The notes: a model not told the origin generated them from the sequence alone. A stretch of 64,000 nucleotides of DNA from DAXETY01 sp051155755 (GCA_051155755.1 DAXETY010000035.1:1-64000), one strand, 5' to 3'; numbered from the stretch's first letter, positions 8,483-17,794 are shown. Numbers and translations: made by a program.

Positions 8483-9202
8483 ATGCTTCGCGATCACCGG
8501 CCCTATTTCATAAAGCGGACCTACCTGAAACTGCAGCAGTGGCACACCCGTCACTTTCTGCGGCCGCAGTTTGAACACCTTGGCCTGCGACCGCTTTTCA
8601 TCAAACCGTGGTATGTCGAAGTCTTCGGCGCGCGTATTTCCTGTGGAGATTTCGCGGTCGTGATCGCCGCGCCGGATGCCCGCGTGCGATTTGCGGTTTG
8701 GCCACCGCGTCCGGAGATGGGCCGCATTCGCATCGGCAACTGCTGCATGATTTGCCCGGGGGTTCGCATCAGTTCGGCCCTTCGAATCGATATCGGCGAC
8801 AACTGCATGATTGCCAGTCGCGCCTATATCACCGACAGCGACTGGCATGGGCTGTACGATCGAGTTTCCAACGGCCGGTGCCGACCGGTCACCATCGGTT
8901 CGAATGTCTGGATCGGTGACAGTGTCATTATCTGCAAAGGCGTATCGGTGGGCGACAACAGCGTCATCGGTGCCGGTGCCGTCGTCGTCGAGGATGTGCC
9001 CGCCAATACGGTCGCTGCGGGAAATCCCGCCCGTCCGGTCCGCCGACTGGATCCCGGTCAACCGCTCGTCACGCGGGCGCAATGGTTTGCCGATCCGGAC
9101 AACCTTTTTGCCGGCATTAATCAAATCGACCGCGAAATGCTCTCCGACAACACGCTGCTCCACTGGTTGCGAAGCCTGGTCTTGCCGGCCCGCGGGGACT
9201 GA
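8483..9202 (+). CDS. hexapeptide-repeat (left-handed beta-helix) acyltransferase
   Basis: 239-residue enzyme of the LbH acyltransferase family, which acetylates sugars or antibiotics using acetyl-CoA. From about residue 85 there are repeated I-G-x hexapeptide turns (IRIGNC, IDIGDN, VTIGSNVWIGDS, VSVGDNSVIGAGAVV). A loop with SDWHGLYDR holds the likely catalytic histidine. The typical terminal VAAGNPARPVR motif follows. The N-terminal 80 residues (RTYLKLQQW, FIKPWYVEVFGA) are less usual for the family and may recognise the acceptor. It is cotranscribed with the toroid protein and converges on the MFS gene. Confidence 0.82.
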   Translation: MLRDHRPYFIKRTYLKLQQWHTRHFLRPQFEHLGLRPLFIKPWYVEVFGARISCGDFAVVIAAPDARVRFAVWPPRPEMGRIRIGNCCMICPGVRISSALRIDIGDNCMIASRAYITDSDWHGLYDRVSNGRCRPVTIGSNVWIGDSVIICKGVSVGDNSVIGAGAVVVEDVPANTVAAGNPARPVRRLDPGQPLVTRAQWFADPDNLFAGINQIDREMLSDNTLLHWLRSLVLPARGD

Positions 9203-9263
9203 TCGCTTGGGCGGTTTCCGGTTGGTACCCCGCCCGCCCATCCCGGTTGCCGGTTTTTGGCGG

Positions 9264-10433
9264 TCATCCGATTTCCGGTTTGTCTCCGTGCGGGTTTGCG
9301 CCTCGGGATGTCTTCACATAGGCGCCGAACAGCAATCCCGTGGCCAGGGCGATCGCCCCGCTGACCAAAAACAGGGCCGCCGAACCGATGCGCTCATAGA
9401 GAAAACCGCTCATGAAAAACCCGACCATAAGTCCGAAACCGTATTGGACCGAATTATTGATCGCCTGACCCAGCGTCTTGGCGCGATCGGGGGACTGCCG
9501 ATCGATGTACAGAATGCTGGCCATATGAAAGAGTCCGTAGGTGGCCGCGTGCAGCGTCTGGATCAAAAGGATCGCTGCGGCCTGGCTGAAGGAATACAGC
9601 AGCAGCCAGCGCAGGGCCGCAACGGCAAAAGAAAACAACAACACCCGCTCCAGCGAAAATTTTCGGAACAACGCTTCCGAGCGAATCATCACCAGGATTT
9701 CGGCCGCGGAGGCCAGGGCCCATGAAAACCCGATAAATGTGCGCGAATATCCCAGGTTTTCAAGGTGAATGGAGAAAAAACCATAGTAGGCGCCATGGCT
9801 GACCAGCATCAAAAAACCGCACGTAAGAAAGACGATGATCCGCGGTTGCAGAAAACTGCGCGTCTCCGATGAAAATCTGCGTTCGGTGTCCAGTCGCGGC
9901 ACCCGCAGGGAACTCAGGGCCTGCAGCAGGCTGCCGCAGAAAATCAGGACCAGGATCAGACGAATCGGGAAATGGTCGATCAGGCGGCCCATTAAAATCA
10001 CAACCGTGATGAAACCGATGGAACCCCAGACCCGCACTTTACCGTAGGCGGCTTTCCGGGATTGGAGCGTATCCATGGTGAAGGCTTCGAGAAAGGAGAT
10101 CAGCGGGGCAAAAAAGGCCGTGTACAGTACGGTGATGATGACCATGGGCCAAAATTCGGCCGTGGTGAAATACAGCAGCCAAAGCCCGGCCGCTGCAAAA
10201 CTGCAGAGCGTATAGATCGGTTTGCGAATCCGGTGGCGGTCTGCGAGATGACCCCAGGCCAGAGAAAAAATCACCATGACCGTGGACCGCACGGCCGACA
10301 GCGAACCGATCTCGGCTCCGTTGAAACCGATATGATAGCAGTAAAGGTTGAAATAGGGCAGGTAAATGCCCAGGATTCCAAAATAAAGAAAGTACTGCCT
10401 CCGAAGCGTTGCCAGCCCGCGACTCGGATTCAT
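9264..10433 (-). CDS. MFS transporter (HcaT/nucleoside-permease-like)
   Basis: 389-residue inner-membrane transporter with about twelve hydrophobic segments. An LAWGHLADR motif in the first half corresponds to the conserved loop between helices 2 and 3. The N-terminal FGILGIYLPYFNLY and an SFLEAFTMDTL segment are typical of the MFS_1-like group containing E. coli HcaT and LacY-like proteins. The substrate is not predictable. Its ATG overlaps the stop of the Hsp20 gene (ATGA), so translation is likely coupled. A chaperone and a permease sharing one transcript is unusual. Confidence 0.82.
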   Translation of the reverse strand: MNPSRGLATLRRQYFLYFGILGIYLPYFNLYCYHIGFNGAEIGSLSAVRSTVMVIFSLAWGHLADRHRIRKPIYTLCSFAAAGLWLLYFTTAEFWPMVIITVLYTAFFAPLISFLEAFTMDTLQSRKAAYGKVRVWGSIGFITVVILMGRLIDHFPIRLILVLIFCGSLLQALSSLRVPRLDTERRFSSETRSFLQPRIIVFLTCGFLMLVSHGAYYGFFSIHLENLGYSRTFIGFSWALASAAEILVMIRSEALFRKFSLERVLLFSFAVAALRWLLLYSFSQAAAILLIQTLHAATYGLFHMASILYIDRQSPDRAKTLGQAINNSVQYGFGLMVGFFMSGFLYERIGSAALFLVSGAIALATGLLFGAYVKTSRGANPHGDKPEIG

Positions 10434-10879
10434 TCAATATGAACCCTGATTTTTCGGTTCTTTTCCGCTTCCGGCCTGGGCAGTTCCACGATCAGAACGC
10501 CGTCTTTGAAACGGGCCCTGACCGCATCGGGTTTTACGGCATACGGCAGGTTGAAGGTGCGCTGAAAACCTCCGAAATAACGCTCGCGGCGGACATACTG
10601 ATCATCCTGCAGAAGGGGATTCCGACGTCGCTCCCCCCGAATGGTCAGGCGCTGCTCTCTGATTTCCACCGTAACATCTTCCTTGCGGACCCCGGGGATT
10701 TCGGCATCGAGCACCATCGCGTTTTCGGTCTCGTAAACGTCCACCACCGGTATCCGATTCGTGGAGGACCGTTCGTCTTCCGACTCCCGGCACCGGGGGA
10801 AGGCGTCTTCAAAGAGTCGATTGATTCGGTCCTGAAGTGCGGTGGCTTCCTGTAAGGGATCCCAACGAATGATTGCCAT
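10430..10879 (-). CDS. small heat shock protein Hsp20 (alpha-crystallin)
   Basis: 149-residue ATP-independent holdase. The N terminus MAIIRWDP leads into an alpha-crystallin domain at about residues 45-140. Typical blocks are IPVVDVYETENAMVLDAEIPG, VTVEIREQRLTIRGER, RRERYFGGFQRTFNLP and FKDGVLIVELPRP. The short IRVHIE tail may serve as the C-terminal anchor. A strong AAGGAGG precedes the ATG at 10879. It heads a two-gene unit with the MFS transporter and is divergent from a second, quite different Hsp20 gene across 282 bp that should hold stress promoters. Confidence 0.93.
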   Translation of the reverse strand: MAIIRWDPLQEATALQDRINRLFEDAFPRCRESEDERSSTNRIPVVDVYETENAMVLDAEIPGVRKEDVTVEIREQRLTIRGERRRNPLLQDDQYVRRERYFGGFQRTFNLPYAVKPDAVRARFKDGVLIVELPRPEAEKNRKIRVHIE

Positions 10880-11161
10880 GGATCGGCCTCCTTGCCGAGG
10901 ACAGGGATGGGACCGCAGTTTGCGGCCGTTTTTCAACCAGCGTCAATATACACCGAACGCCACAACAATGCCATCGCTTCGGCGGTGTGGTATGGAAAGA
11001 ACCGGAGGCGTTGCCCGGATGCCCAAAGGCAGTATGCGTTGCGGAGTGGCATCCGTCAAGACTTTCGGACCGCAAGCCTCTCTTTACAATCGTTTCAATC
11101 GGTGTTAGGTTAGTCTGGATTTTTTTGCACCGATGCGCATCTGTCCGAGAAGGAGGGGAAA

Positions 11162-11614
11162 ATGGACTACATTAAAATTCGATTTGGAGATGATTTCGAT
11201 TGGATATCCTCCAAAATCGAAAAAACGTTCGAGGAAATGTATCGACCCCGCCCGGTCAGCCCCATGTTTGCCTCCTCCGAGTGTGCCTGGGCACCGCCGA
11301 TGGACGTATTCGAAACCCCGGAAGAAATTATTATTTTGGCAGAGATTGCCGGCGTAAGCCAGGAAAATCTGGAAGTTGAGATCAACAGCCGGGCCGTTAA
11401 AATCAAAGGCCGGCGCAGTCCGATCCCCCGGACTCCCCGCTGTACCTACCGACTGGCGGAAATTCAATACGGGAAATTCGAACGGACCCTGTACCTTCCG
11501 TTTCCCATCGATACCGAGATCGTATCTTCGGCATACGACAATGGGTTTTTACAAATCCGAATGGCCAAGCGGGCTCGAGACGAGGTTCACCAGATTCCCA
11601 TCGAAGACGGTTGA
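11162..11614 (+). CDS. small heat shock protein Hsp20, second paralog
   Basis: 150-residue Hsp20 whose sequence is clearly divergent from the neighbour at 10430. The alpha-crystallin core begins near PPMDVFETPEEIIILAEIAG, passes through an AVKIKGRR strand and YGKFERTLYLP, and ends with AYDNGFLQIRMAKR. The N terminus (YIKIRFGDDFDW) is of the type found in Hsp20 proteins of Desulfobacterota. GAGAAGGAGGGG precedes the ATG. It is the first gene of a tightly packed run: its TGA overlaps the ATG of the RlpA gene, and GmhB and RecD2 follow. Lon, a usual partner of this paralog in relatives as I recall, lies at 39 kb. Confidence 0.92.
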   Translation: MDYIKIRFGDDFDWISSKIEKTFEEMYRPRPVSPMFASSECAWAPPMDVFETPEEIIILAEIAGVSQENLEVEINSRAVKIKGRRSPIPRTPRCTYRLAEIQYGKFERTLYLPFPIDTEIVSSAYDNGFLQIRMAKRARDEVHQIPIEDG

Positions 11615-12420
11615 TGCACCCACGCCGGGACCTGACCATGGCCACCGTACCGAAGGAAAATGACTCGAAATTCCGACCTTTTTTTCAGACCGGCTGCATT
11701 GCCCTGGCCGTCGCTTTCCTGACGGCCTGCTCCGTGCTCAAACCGCCGGAAGCCCCCCCGCCCGCTCCTTCTTCTTCCTCGCCGACACGCCCCTACAAGG
11801 TAATGGGGCAATGGTACCATCCCCGAGCGAGTGCCCACGGATTTCGTGAAACCGGTTATGCATCCTGGTACGGCCGACCGTTTCACGGACGCAAGACCTC
11901 CAACGGCGAAACCTATGACATGTATCGCGTATCGGCCGCTCATAAGACCCTGCCGTTCAACACCGTGGTGCGGATTCGCAATCTGGAAAACGGAGCCGAG
12001 CTGGACGTTCGCATCAACGATCGGGGGCCTTTCGTCCGGGGCCGAATCATCGACCTGTCTTATGCCGCCGCACGCAAGCTCGGAGTCGTCGGTCCCGGCA
12101 CCGCCCGGGTGGAAATTGTTGCCCTGGGAACGCTGGATCGGGAGGTGTCCAAGGCCGGCGCACCGGTGTATCGACCCGTGGATTACAACACCGGCGTTTT
12201 CAGCTTCCAGGTGGGTGCCTTCCGTCAGAAGGACAACGCCGAAAAATTGCGCAATCGGCTGCAGACCCGCTATGACAATGCCCACATCGTGCGTTATGAT
12301 TTCGGACCGGATACGTACTACCGGGTCCGGGTGGGGCGCTACCGCACCCTGGCGGATGCCCGCAAGTGGGAATCCCGGCTGATTGCGGAAGGATTCGAAC
12401 CATTCATCGTGGCCGATTGA
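11614..12420 (+). CDS. rlpA: RlpA-like septal lytic transglycosylase lipoprotein with SPOR domain
   Basis: 268-residue lipoprotein. A hydrophobic stretch ends in the lipobox LTAC with Cys39. A proline/serine-rich linker then leads to a double-psi beta-barrel domain at about residues 80-175 (YASWYGRPFHGRKTSNGE and the catalytic-type NDRGPF motif). A C-terminal SPOR domain at about residues 190-265 (FSFQVGAFRQKDNAEKL, YYRVRVGRYRT) binds denuded peptidoglycan at division sites. RlpA cleaves such glycan strands. The ATG at 11614 overlaps the Hsp20 stop; an in-frame ATG at 11638 is an alternative start. Neither has a strong ribosome site, which fits translational coupling. Confidence 0.9.
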   Translation: MHPRRDLTMATVPKENDSKFRPFFQTGCIALAVAFLTACSVLKPPEAPPPAPSSSSPTRPYKVMGQWYHPRASAHGFRETGYASWYGRPFHGRKTSNGETYDMYRVSAAHKTLPFNTVVRIRNLENGAELDVRINDRGPFVRGRIIDLSYAAARKLGVVGPGTARVEIVALGTLDREVSKAGAPVYRPVDYNTGVFSFQVGAFRQKDNAEKLRNRLQTRYDNAHIVRYDFGPDTYYRVRVGRYRTLADARKWESRLIAEGFEPFIVAD

Positions 12421-12469
12421 AGGTGGAAGGTTCGCAGGACTCCAATGCCGGCGGTTGAACAAGGATCGA

Positions 12470-13096
12470 ATGAACGTCAAAGCGCCGCTCAAACACGTGG
12501 TCTTTCTGGACCGGGACGGGGTGATCAATCGCGACTCGGCCGATTTCATCAAGAGTTGGGACGAGTTCGAATGGATCCCCGGAAGCCGCAAAGCCCTGCG
12601 TCTTTTGCATGAAACCGGCCACAGCGTGATCCTGGTTACCAATCAGTCCGGGGTGGGGCGCGGTTTGATTTCCCCGGACGCACTGGAGACCTTGCATCGC
12701 AACCTGAAGATCGCCGCCGCCGAGGCCGGAGGCGCCATCCGGGATATCTTTTTCTGCCCGCACCACCCCGATTCAGGGTGTCGGTGTCGCAAGCCGTCTG
12801 TCGGTTTGGTGGAGCAAGCCTGCCGGCGATATCGAATCGATCTTGCCGCCAGCGTACTGGTGGGAGACAGCCTGCGGGATATCGAATGCGGCCTTCGGGC
12901 CGGATGCGGACGCACCGTCCTGGTGCGAACCGGTAAAGGCGCGGCGGCCTTGACGGCGCTGGCCGAGTCCGGCTTCCGGGTCGATTACTGTGCCGCCGAT
13001 CTGCTGGAGGCTGCCGAATGGATTATCCGGCAGCGCCGGCACGACCAAGCCCCTCCGGATCCGGACCGCAGCTCCGCAAAGGCAAGCAGAAAATGA
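12470..13096 (+). CDS. gmhB: D-glycero-D-manno-heptose 1,7-bisphosphate 7-phosphatase
   Basis: 208-residue HAD-superfamily phosphatase of ADP-heptose synthesis for the LPS inner core. The catalytic FLDRDGVIN has nucleophile Asp14 and acid/base Asp16. A VTNQSGVGRG motif follows at about residues 56-65. The zinc loop is Cys96, His98, Cys104 and Cys106 in CPHHPDSGCRC. The terminal GDSLRDIECGLRAG binds magnesium. AAGGA lies five bases before ATG 12470. The stop overlaps the RecD2 start (ATGA). The related histidinol-phosphatase branch is possible, but no his genes are near, so GmhB is favoured. Confidence 0.88.
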   Translation: MNVKAPLKHVVFLDRDGVINRDSADFIKSWDEFEWIPGSRKALRLLHETGHSVILVTNQSGVGRGLISPDALETLHRNLKIAAAEAGGAIRDIFFCPHHPDSGCRCRKPSVGLVEQACRRYRIDLAASVLVGDSLRDIECGLRAGCGRTVLVRTGKGAAALTALAESGFRVDYCAADLLEAAEWIIRQRRHDQAPPDPDRSSAKASRK

Positions 13097-15315
13097 AGTC
13101 ATTTGCACCGGAGCCGTCGGCCGTTTCGACTCCGCCGGAACACGGTTCGAATCCGATCGTCGTCGACGGCCACATCGAGCGCGTGCGCTATCACAATCCC
13201 GATACGCTCTTCACCGTGGCCCGTTTCCGGGAAACGCGCACCGGGGGAACTTTTACGATCCTGGCAATCTTGCCCGATCCGGATTCCGGTGAGCACTACC
13301 GGCTGCAGGGCTTCTGGCAGGGCCATCGCCGTTTCGGCCAGCAGTTTCGGGTCGTGTCCGCCGAGCCGGTGCAGCTCTCCGATGTGGAAACCCTCCGACA
13401 GTACCTGGCATCCGGTATCATGCCGGGTGTCGGCTCTAAAACGGCGGAAAAACTGGTGGCGTGTTTCGGCAGCGACACGGCCGACGTGCTCGAAAATGCC
13501 CCCCAGCGTCTGACGGAGGTGCCCGGCATCGGGCCCCGCACCGCCGCACGTATGGCCGCACAATGGAAACAGCACCACGCGTTGCGCCGCCTGGTGGAGA
13601 TTCTCAGAAAACACGATGTCCCGGCCGCCCATGCCATACGGCTCCATCGACACTACGGTAACGAAGCTGAAAACATTCTCCGCAGCGACCCCTTTCGGAT
13701 TGCCCAGGATTTGCCCCGCATTGGATTCGATATTGCCGACCGAATGCTCATCGAGCGGGGTGTGTCCTGTGACGATCCCCTGCGCGTGCGCGCCTGTCTG
13801 CTCAACCTGCTTCGGGAGCAGGCCGAAGACGGCGACGTCTGCGTACCTTGGGCGGAGCTGGTGCAGCGCCTCGAACGCCGTTTCCGTATCATTGCCGAGT
13901 CTGCCGAAACGGCTCTGGAGCAGTTGCAAACCGCCGGCGAAGTGGTCGTTGAAACCGGAACGCTGCATGCCGTCCGGGTCGTCTACCTGAAGGCCCTGTA
14001 CGTGGCCGAAAACGTGGTTTGCCGGCGCCTGGAAGCCATGCTCGCATGGCCCCCGCCACTGGATCGAAGCGATACGGTCTTTGCGTCGTCTGCGCATTCG
14101 GATCCGTCACTTTCCCCGGAGCAGCAGGCCGTGCTGCCACATCTGCTCGGCTGCCGGGCGGCGGTGATTTCAGGCGGTCCCGGAACCGGCAAAACGACCC
14201 TGATCCATGCCGTTGCCAACCTGCTGGAATCCATGGGAGAGACCGTGGCCCTGGCGGCGCCCACGGGTCGAGCCGCCCGGCGACTTTCCGAGATATGCGG
14301 TCGGCCGGCGTTTACCATCCACAAACTGCTGGGCTATCTGCCTTCCGAAGATCGGTTCGAACACGACCGCGACCAGCCGTTGTCGATCGATGCGGTCATT
14401 GTCGACGAAGCTTCCATGCTGGATATTCTTCTAAGCGCCCATCTGCTGGAAGCCGTGCCCGTTTCCGCCAGGCTCATTCTGGTCGGCGATGTGTATCAAT
14501 TGCCGCCGGTGGGACCCGGGTCGGTGCTGTCCGAGCTGATTGAATCCGGGCGGCTGCCGCATTTCACCCTGAACCAGGTGTTCCGCCAGGCCCTGGAGAG
14601 TCGTATCACCGTAAATGCGCACCGGATCCGGCGCGGAGAAGCCCCGCTGTTTGGAGCTGTCGATCCCGATGAGAATCCCGGGGACTTTTATTTTGTCGAG
14701 TTGCATCATCCCCCGCGCATTCTGCAGACCGTTGTCGAACTCTGCGTGCGCCAGATCCCGGACGCCTTCGGTTTCGATCCGATCCACGACATCCAGGTGC
14801 TGACGCCCATGCACAAGGGGGAGTTGGGCACCCACAGCCTGAATCAGGTTCTGCAGCGTCGGCTCAATCCGGGTGCCGCCGGTTCGTCTGACGGACGGTT
14901 TCGGATCGGCGACAAAGTGATGCAACTGACTAACAATTATCGCAAAGACGTATACAATGGCGACATCGGTGTGATCGCGGACTTCGATACCCCAAACGAT
15001 ATCGTTTCGGTGGATTTCGCCGGGCGGCTGGTCGATTACCGGAAACAGGAGATGGAGGAACTCAGCCTGGCCTATGCCATGACTGTACACAAATCCCAGG
15101 GTTCGGAATATCCGGCGGTTATCTTGCTGCTGACCATGCAGCATTATCCAATGCTGCAGCGCAATCTGCTGTACACGGCGATTACCCGCGGCCGTCGCCT
15201 GGTGGTTCTGATCGGAATGCAGAAAGCCTTGCAGATCGCGCTGTCAAATGACGCACCCCATCTCCGCAGAAGTGGCTTGCTTGGAAGACTCCAGGAAAAT
15301 CCGTCGGAACGGTGA
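13093..15315 (+). CDS. recD2: ATP-dependent RecD2-like DNA helicase
   Basis: 740-residue superfamily 1B helicase, 5'-3' polarity in the family, acting in DNA repair outside RecBCD. The N-terminal 320 residues include helix-hairpin-helix blocks (GIMPGVGSKTAEKL and VPGIGPRTAARM). Walker A GGPGTGKTT is at residues 361-369, Walker B in VIVDEASM, a GDVYQLPPVGPG motif III, and motif VI in HKSQGSEY with LLYTAITRGR. ATG 13093 overlaps the gmhB stop; a longer reading frame from 13018 would overlap gmhB by 78 bp and is less likely. It ends one base before the convergent DUF1178 stop. Confidence 0.93.
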   Translation: MKSFAPEPSAVSTPPEHGSNPIVVDGHIERVRYHNPDTLFTVARFRETRTGGTFTILAILPDPDSGEHYRLQGFWQGHRRFGQQFRVVSAEPVQLSDVETLRQYLASGIMPGVGSKTAEKLVACFGSDTADVLENAPQRLTEVPGIGPRTAARMAAQWKQHHALRRLVEILRKHDVPAAHAIRLHRHYGNEAENILRSDPFRIAQDLPRIGFDIADRMLIERGVSCDDPLRVRACLLNLLREQAEDGDVCVPWAELVQRLERRFRIIAESAETALEQLQTAGEVVVETGTLHAVRVVYLKALYVAENVVCRRLEAMLAWPPPLDRSDTVFASSAHSDPSLSPEQQAVLPHLLGCRAAVISGGPGTGKTTLIHAVANLLESMGETVALAAPTGRAARRLSEICGRPAFTIHKLLGYLPSEDRFEHDRDQPLSIDAVIVDEASMLDILLSAHLLEAVPVSARLILVGDVYQLPPVGPGSVLSELIESGRLPHFTLNQVFRQALESRITVNAHRIRRGEAPLFGAVDPDENPGDFYFVELHHPPRILQTVVELCVRQIPDAFGFDPIHDIQVLTPMHKGELGTHSLNQVLQRRLNPGAAGSSDGRFRIGDKVMQLTNNYRKDVYNGDIGVIADFDTPNDIVSVDFAGRLVDYRKQEMEELSLAYAMTVHKSQGSEYPAVILLLTMQHYPMLQRNLLYTAITRGRRLVVLIGMQKALQIALSNDAPHLRRSGLLGRLQENPSER

Positions 15316-15726
15316 TCAGGAATCGGTTTTCGGAGGCGCCGGCAGTGGAATTTTGAAAAATTCGACGCCTTCTTTTTTCAGCAGTTTTTCTTCCTGGTCG
15401 GTACTGACGCCCCGAATGTTGCGCGGTTCGGTGACGCCGTAATGCATTTTCAGCGCTTCGCGGGTGAAATCGCTGCCGACGTCGTCGAAGTTTTTTTCGA
15501 CAAAATCGGACACGCGCCGGGAGAATTCGACCGGGTCGAAGGCCGCCGCATCGTTTGTGCGGGCGGATTTGATGGCAAAGGCGGAGGGAATGCGGCTGAC
15601 GGTCGTGTCGCTGCACAGCGGACAGGCAATCTGTTTGCAATGCCGCTGCCGGTCATAATGGTCTTCGTCATCGAACCACCCTTCGAAACGATGACCCCGG
15701 GAACATTGAAGGTCGTAGATGATCAT
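15316..15726 (-). CDS. DUF1178 family protein
   Basis: 136-residue small protein. The N-terminal IYDLQCSRGHRFEGWF with a following CPLC forms the CxxxH/CxxC pattern of a zinc-ribbon-like head typical of DUF1178. The C-terminal part has FTREALKMHYGVTEPRNIRG, also diagnostic for this family. Function is unknown. It is convergent with recD2 with no intergenic base. No good ribosome site is seen before the ATG, but the family match fixes the start within a few residues. Confidence 0.88.
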   Translation of the reverse strand: MIIYDLQCSRGHRFEGWFDDEDHYDRQRHCKQIACPLCSDTTVSRIPSAFAIKSARTNDAAAFDPVEFSRRVSDFVEKNFDDVGSDFTREALKMHYGVTEPRNIRGVSTDQEEKLLKKEGVEFFKIPLPAPPKTDS

Positions 15727-15988
15727 GGTCGCATACCACGTTCTCAGGGAGATCCGAATCGATGGCTTGCAATCTTTGCTCGAATCGGCCTATACTGCTC
15801 CCCTTCGTCGTTTTCATGGTTATGGGTAAAATAACACAAATTCAAACGGTTGCAAACCAAGATTGAAGCTGGTCGACATGCAGCGGGGACGCAGAGTCGG
15901 TATCGGTTTCGGACCGAATTTGAAACGCCCGGTTTAGATCGTGACACCCGGGGAAAATGGATGGATCGGATTTAGAAAGTCGGTACCC

Positions 15989-17632
15989 ATGGACGTCGAA
16001 ACGGATTTTCTGGTCATCGGAAGCGGTATCGCCGGGCTGTCTTTTGCACTGAAAGTCGCCGGGCATGGCACCGTCGCACTGGTGACCAAGAAGTCCGCCA
16101 TGGACAGCAACACCAACTTGGCCCAGGGAGGCATTGCCTCGGTGTTCAGTCCCGAAGACTCTTTTGCACTTCATATTGAAGACACCTTAAAATCCGGAGA
16201 CGGCCTGTGCAACCGGGACGTGGTGGAGATGGTGGTCCAGGAAGGCCCCCGGCGCATCCGGCATCTGCTCGAAATGGGGGTCGATTTCAACCTCCGGGGG
16301 GGAGCGGCCGGTTCGGACAACGACCCGGCACGCTTCGACCTGGGACGCGAGGGAGGGCATTCCCGCAAGCGCATCGTCCACGCCCAGGACATGACCGGCC
16401 GGGCCGTGGAGCAGGTCCTGGTGGAACGCGCCCGGAGTCATGAAAACATCTCCCTGTATGAAGATCACATTGCCGTTGACCTGATCACCTGTTCCACCCG
16501 GCTCAAGCGCGGGATGGTGGTCACCACGCACGAGGACTTCTGCTGCGGTGCCTATGTGCTGGAGCGACGGTCGAACCGGGTGAAAACCTTCAAGGCCCGG
16601 GTGACCCTGCTGGCGGCCGGCGGTGCGGGCAAAGTGTATCTGTACACGAGCAATCCGGATATCGCCACCGGAGACGGCATCGCCATGGCCTATCGCGCCG
16701 GTGCGACGGTCGCCAACCTGGAGTTCGTTCAGTTTCATCCCACCTGTCTCTTCAACCCGGAAGCGAAAAATTTTCTGATATCGGAGGCGGTGCGCGGCGA
16801 AGGCGGCGTTCTCATCGACCACCGCGGGCAGGCATTCATGGAGGCTTACGATCCCCAGAAAGATTTGGCCTGCCGTGACGTGGTGGCCCGTGCCATCGAT
16901 ACCGAAATGAAAAAGAGCGGCGCGGATTGCGTGTTTCTGGACATCTCCCATCGCCCGGCGGACTCGGTCAGAGACCGTTTCCCAAATCTCTACCGGAAAT
17001 GCCTCGGGTACGGAATCGACATGACCCGTGAGCCGATTCCGGTGGTGCCGGCCGCCCATTATATGTGCGGGGGCGTGGCCACCGACATGGTGGCCCGCAC
17101 CGACATCCGACGGTTGTATGCAGTCGGAGAAACCGCCTGTACCGGTCTGCACGGTGCCAATCGGCTGGCCAGCAACTCGTTGCTGGAGGCGCTGGTTTAT
17201 GCCCACAATGCGGCCGAATCGGCCATCGCCGAATGGCACAACGGCAGCGTCGAGATCGATCCGGTTCCGCCCGCCTGGGACGAATCCGGTACGACCGACA
17301 GCGACGAGATGATCATGGTCTCCCACAACTGGGATGAAATTCGGCGCCTGATGTGGAACTATGTCGGCATCGTTCGGTCGGACAAGCGGTTGGAGCGAGC
17401 CCGGCGGCGCATCGAGATCATTCAGAATGAAATTCAGGAATACTACTGGAATTTCCGGATTGAATCCGACTTGATCGAGTTGCGCAACATTGCCGTAGTG
17501 GCCGAGCTGATCATCCGCTGTGCCGCCCACCGCAAGGAGAGCCGGGGACTGCACTACAATTTGCAGTATCCCCGGCGGGATGACCGGCGCTGGAAAAAAG
17601 ATACGATTTTACGCCGTCCTTTCGTCGGATGA
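15989..17632 (+). CDS. nadB: L-aspartate oxidase
   Basis: 547-residue FAD enzyme that oxidises L-aspartate to iminoaspartate, the first step of de novo NAD synthesis. The FAD-binding GSGIAGLSFAL is at about residues 12-22, NLAQGGIASV follows, the active-site HYMCGGV region lies in the second half, and GANRLASNSLLEALVY is typical of the NadB/SdhA family. Anaerobes use fumarate as acceptor in place of oxygen, which suits this presumed host. The ATG at 15989 (MDVETDF) is preferred over an upstream GTG at 15941 because homologs begin just before the FAD motif. nadA and nadC are not in view. Confidence 0.92.
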   Translation: MDVETDFLVIGSGIAGLSFALKVAGHGTVALVTKKSAMDSNTNLAQGGIASVFSPEDSFALHIEDTLKSGDGLCNRDVVEMVVQEGPRRIRHLLEMGVDFNLRGGAAGSDNDPARFDLGREGGHSRKRIVHAQDMTGRAVEQVLVERARSHENISLYEDHIAVDLITCSTRLKRGMVVTTHEDFCCGAYVLERRSNRVKTFKARVTLLAAGGAGKVYLYTSNPDIATGDGIAMAYRAGATVANLEFVQFHPTCLFNPEAKNFLISEAVRGEGGVLIDHRGQAFMEAYDPQKDLACRDVVARAIDTEMKKSGADCVFLDISHRPADSVRDRFPNLYRKCLGYGIDMTREPIPVVPAAHYMCGGVATDMVARTDIRRLYAVGETACTGLHGANRLASNSLLEALVYAHNAAESAIAEWHNGSVEIDPVPPAWDESGTTDSDEMIMVSHNWDEIRRLMWNYVGIVRSDKRLERARRRIEIIQNEIQEYYWNFRIESDLIELRNIAVVAELIIRCAAHRKESRGLHYNLQYPRRDDRRWKKDTILRRPFVG

Positions 17633-17794
17633 AGCCGGTTTTCATTGACAATTTTTTGGATTTCATTCAATTTCCAATCGAGTGGCATTGTTCAAAATGG
17701 GTTGCGTCGATGAAACCCTAAAGCCGAATACCCGGTTTTGTTCGGTTTACCGGTCTGCAATGAAAATAACTTCCAGGTACCAGGTACACACTTG

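Noticed and set aside
10880..10935. Possible heat-shock (sigma32-like) promoter upstream of the Hsp20 gene on the minus strand
   Set aside because: GTTGAAAA and TCCCAT boxes exist, but the spacing is about 18-19 bases, longer than the accepted range, so it was not called.
13141..13160. GGTTCGAATCC, resembling a tRNA T-loop
   Set aside because: It lies within the recD2 coding sequence and no acceptor or anticodon stem can be folded around it.
17645..17673. TTGACA box before the CNNM gene
   Set aside because: The hexamer is perfect, but the sequence 17 bases downstream (CAATTT) is a poor -10 box.
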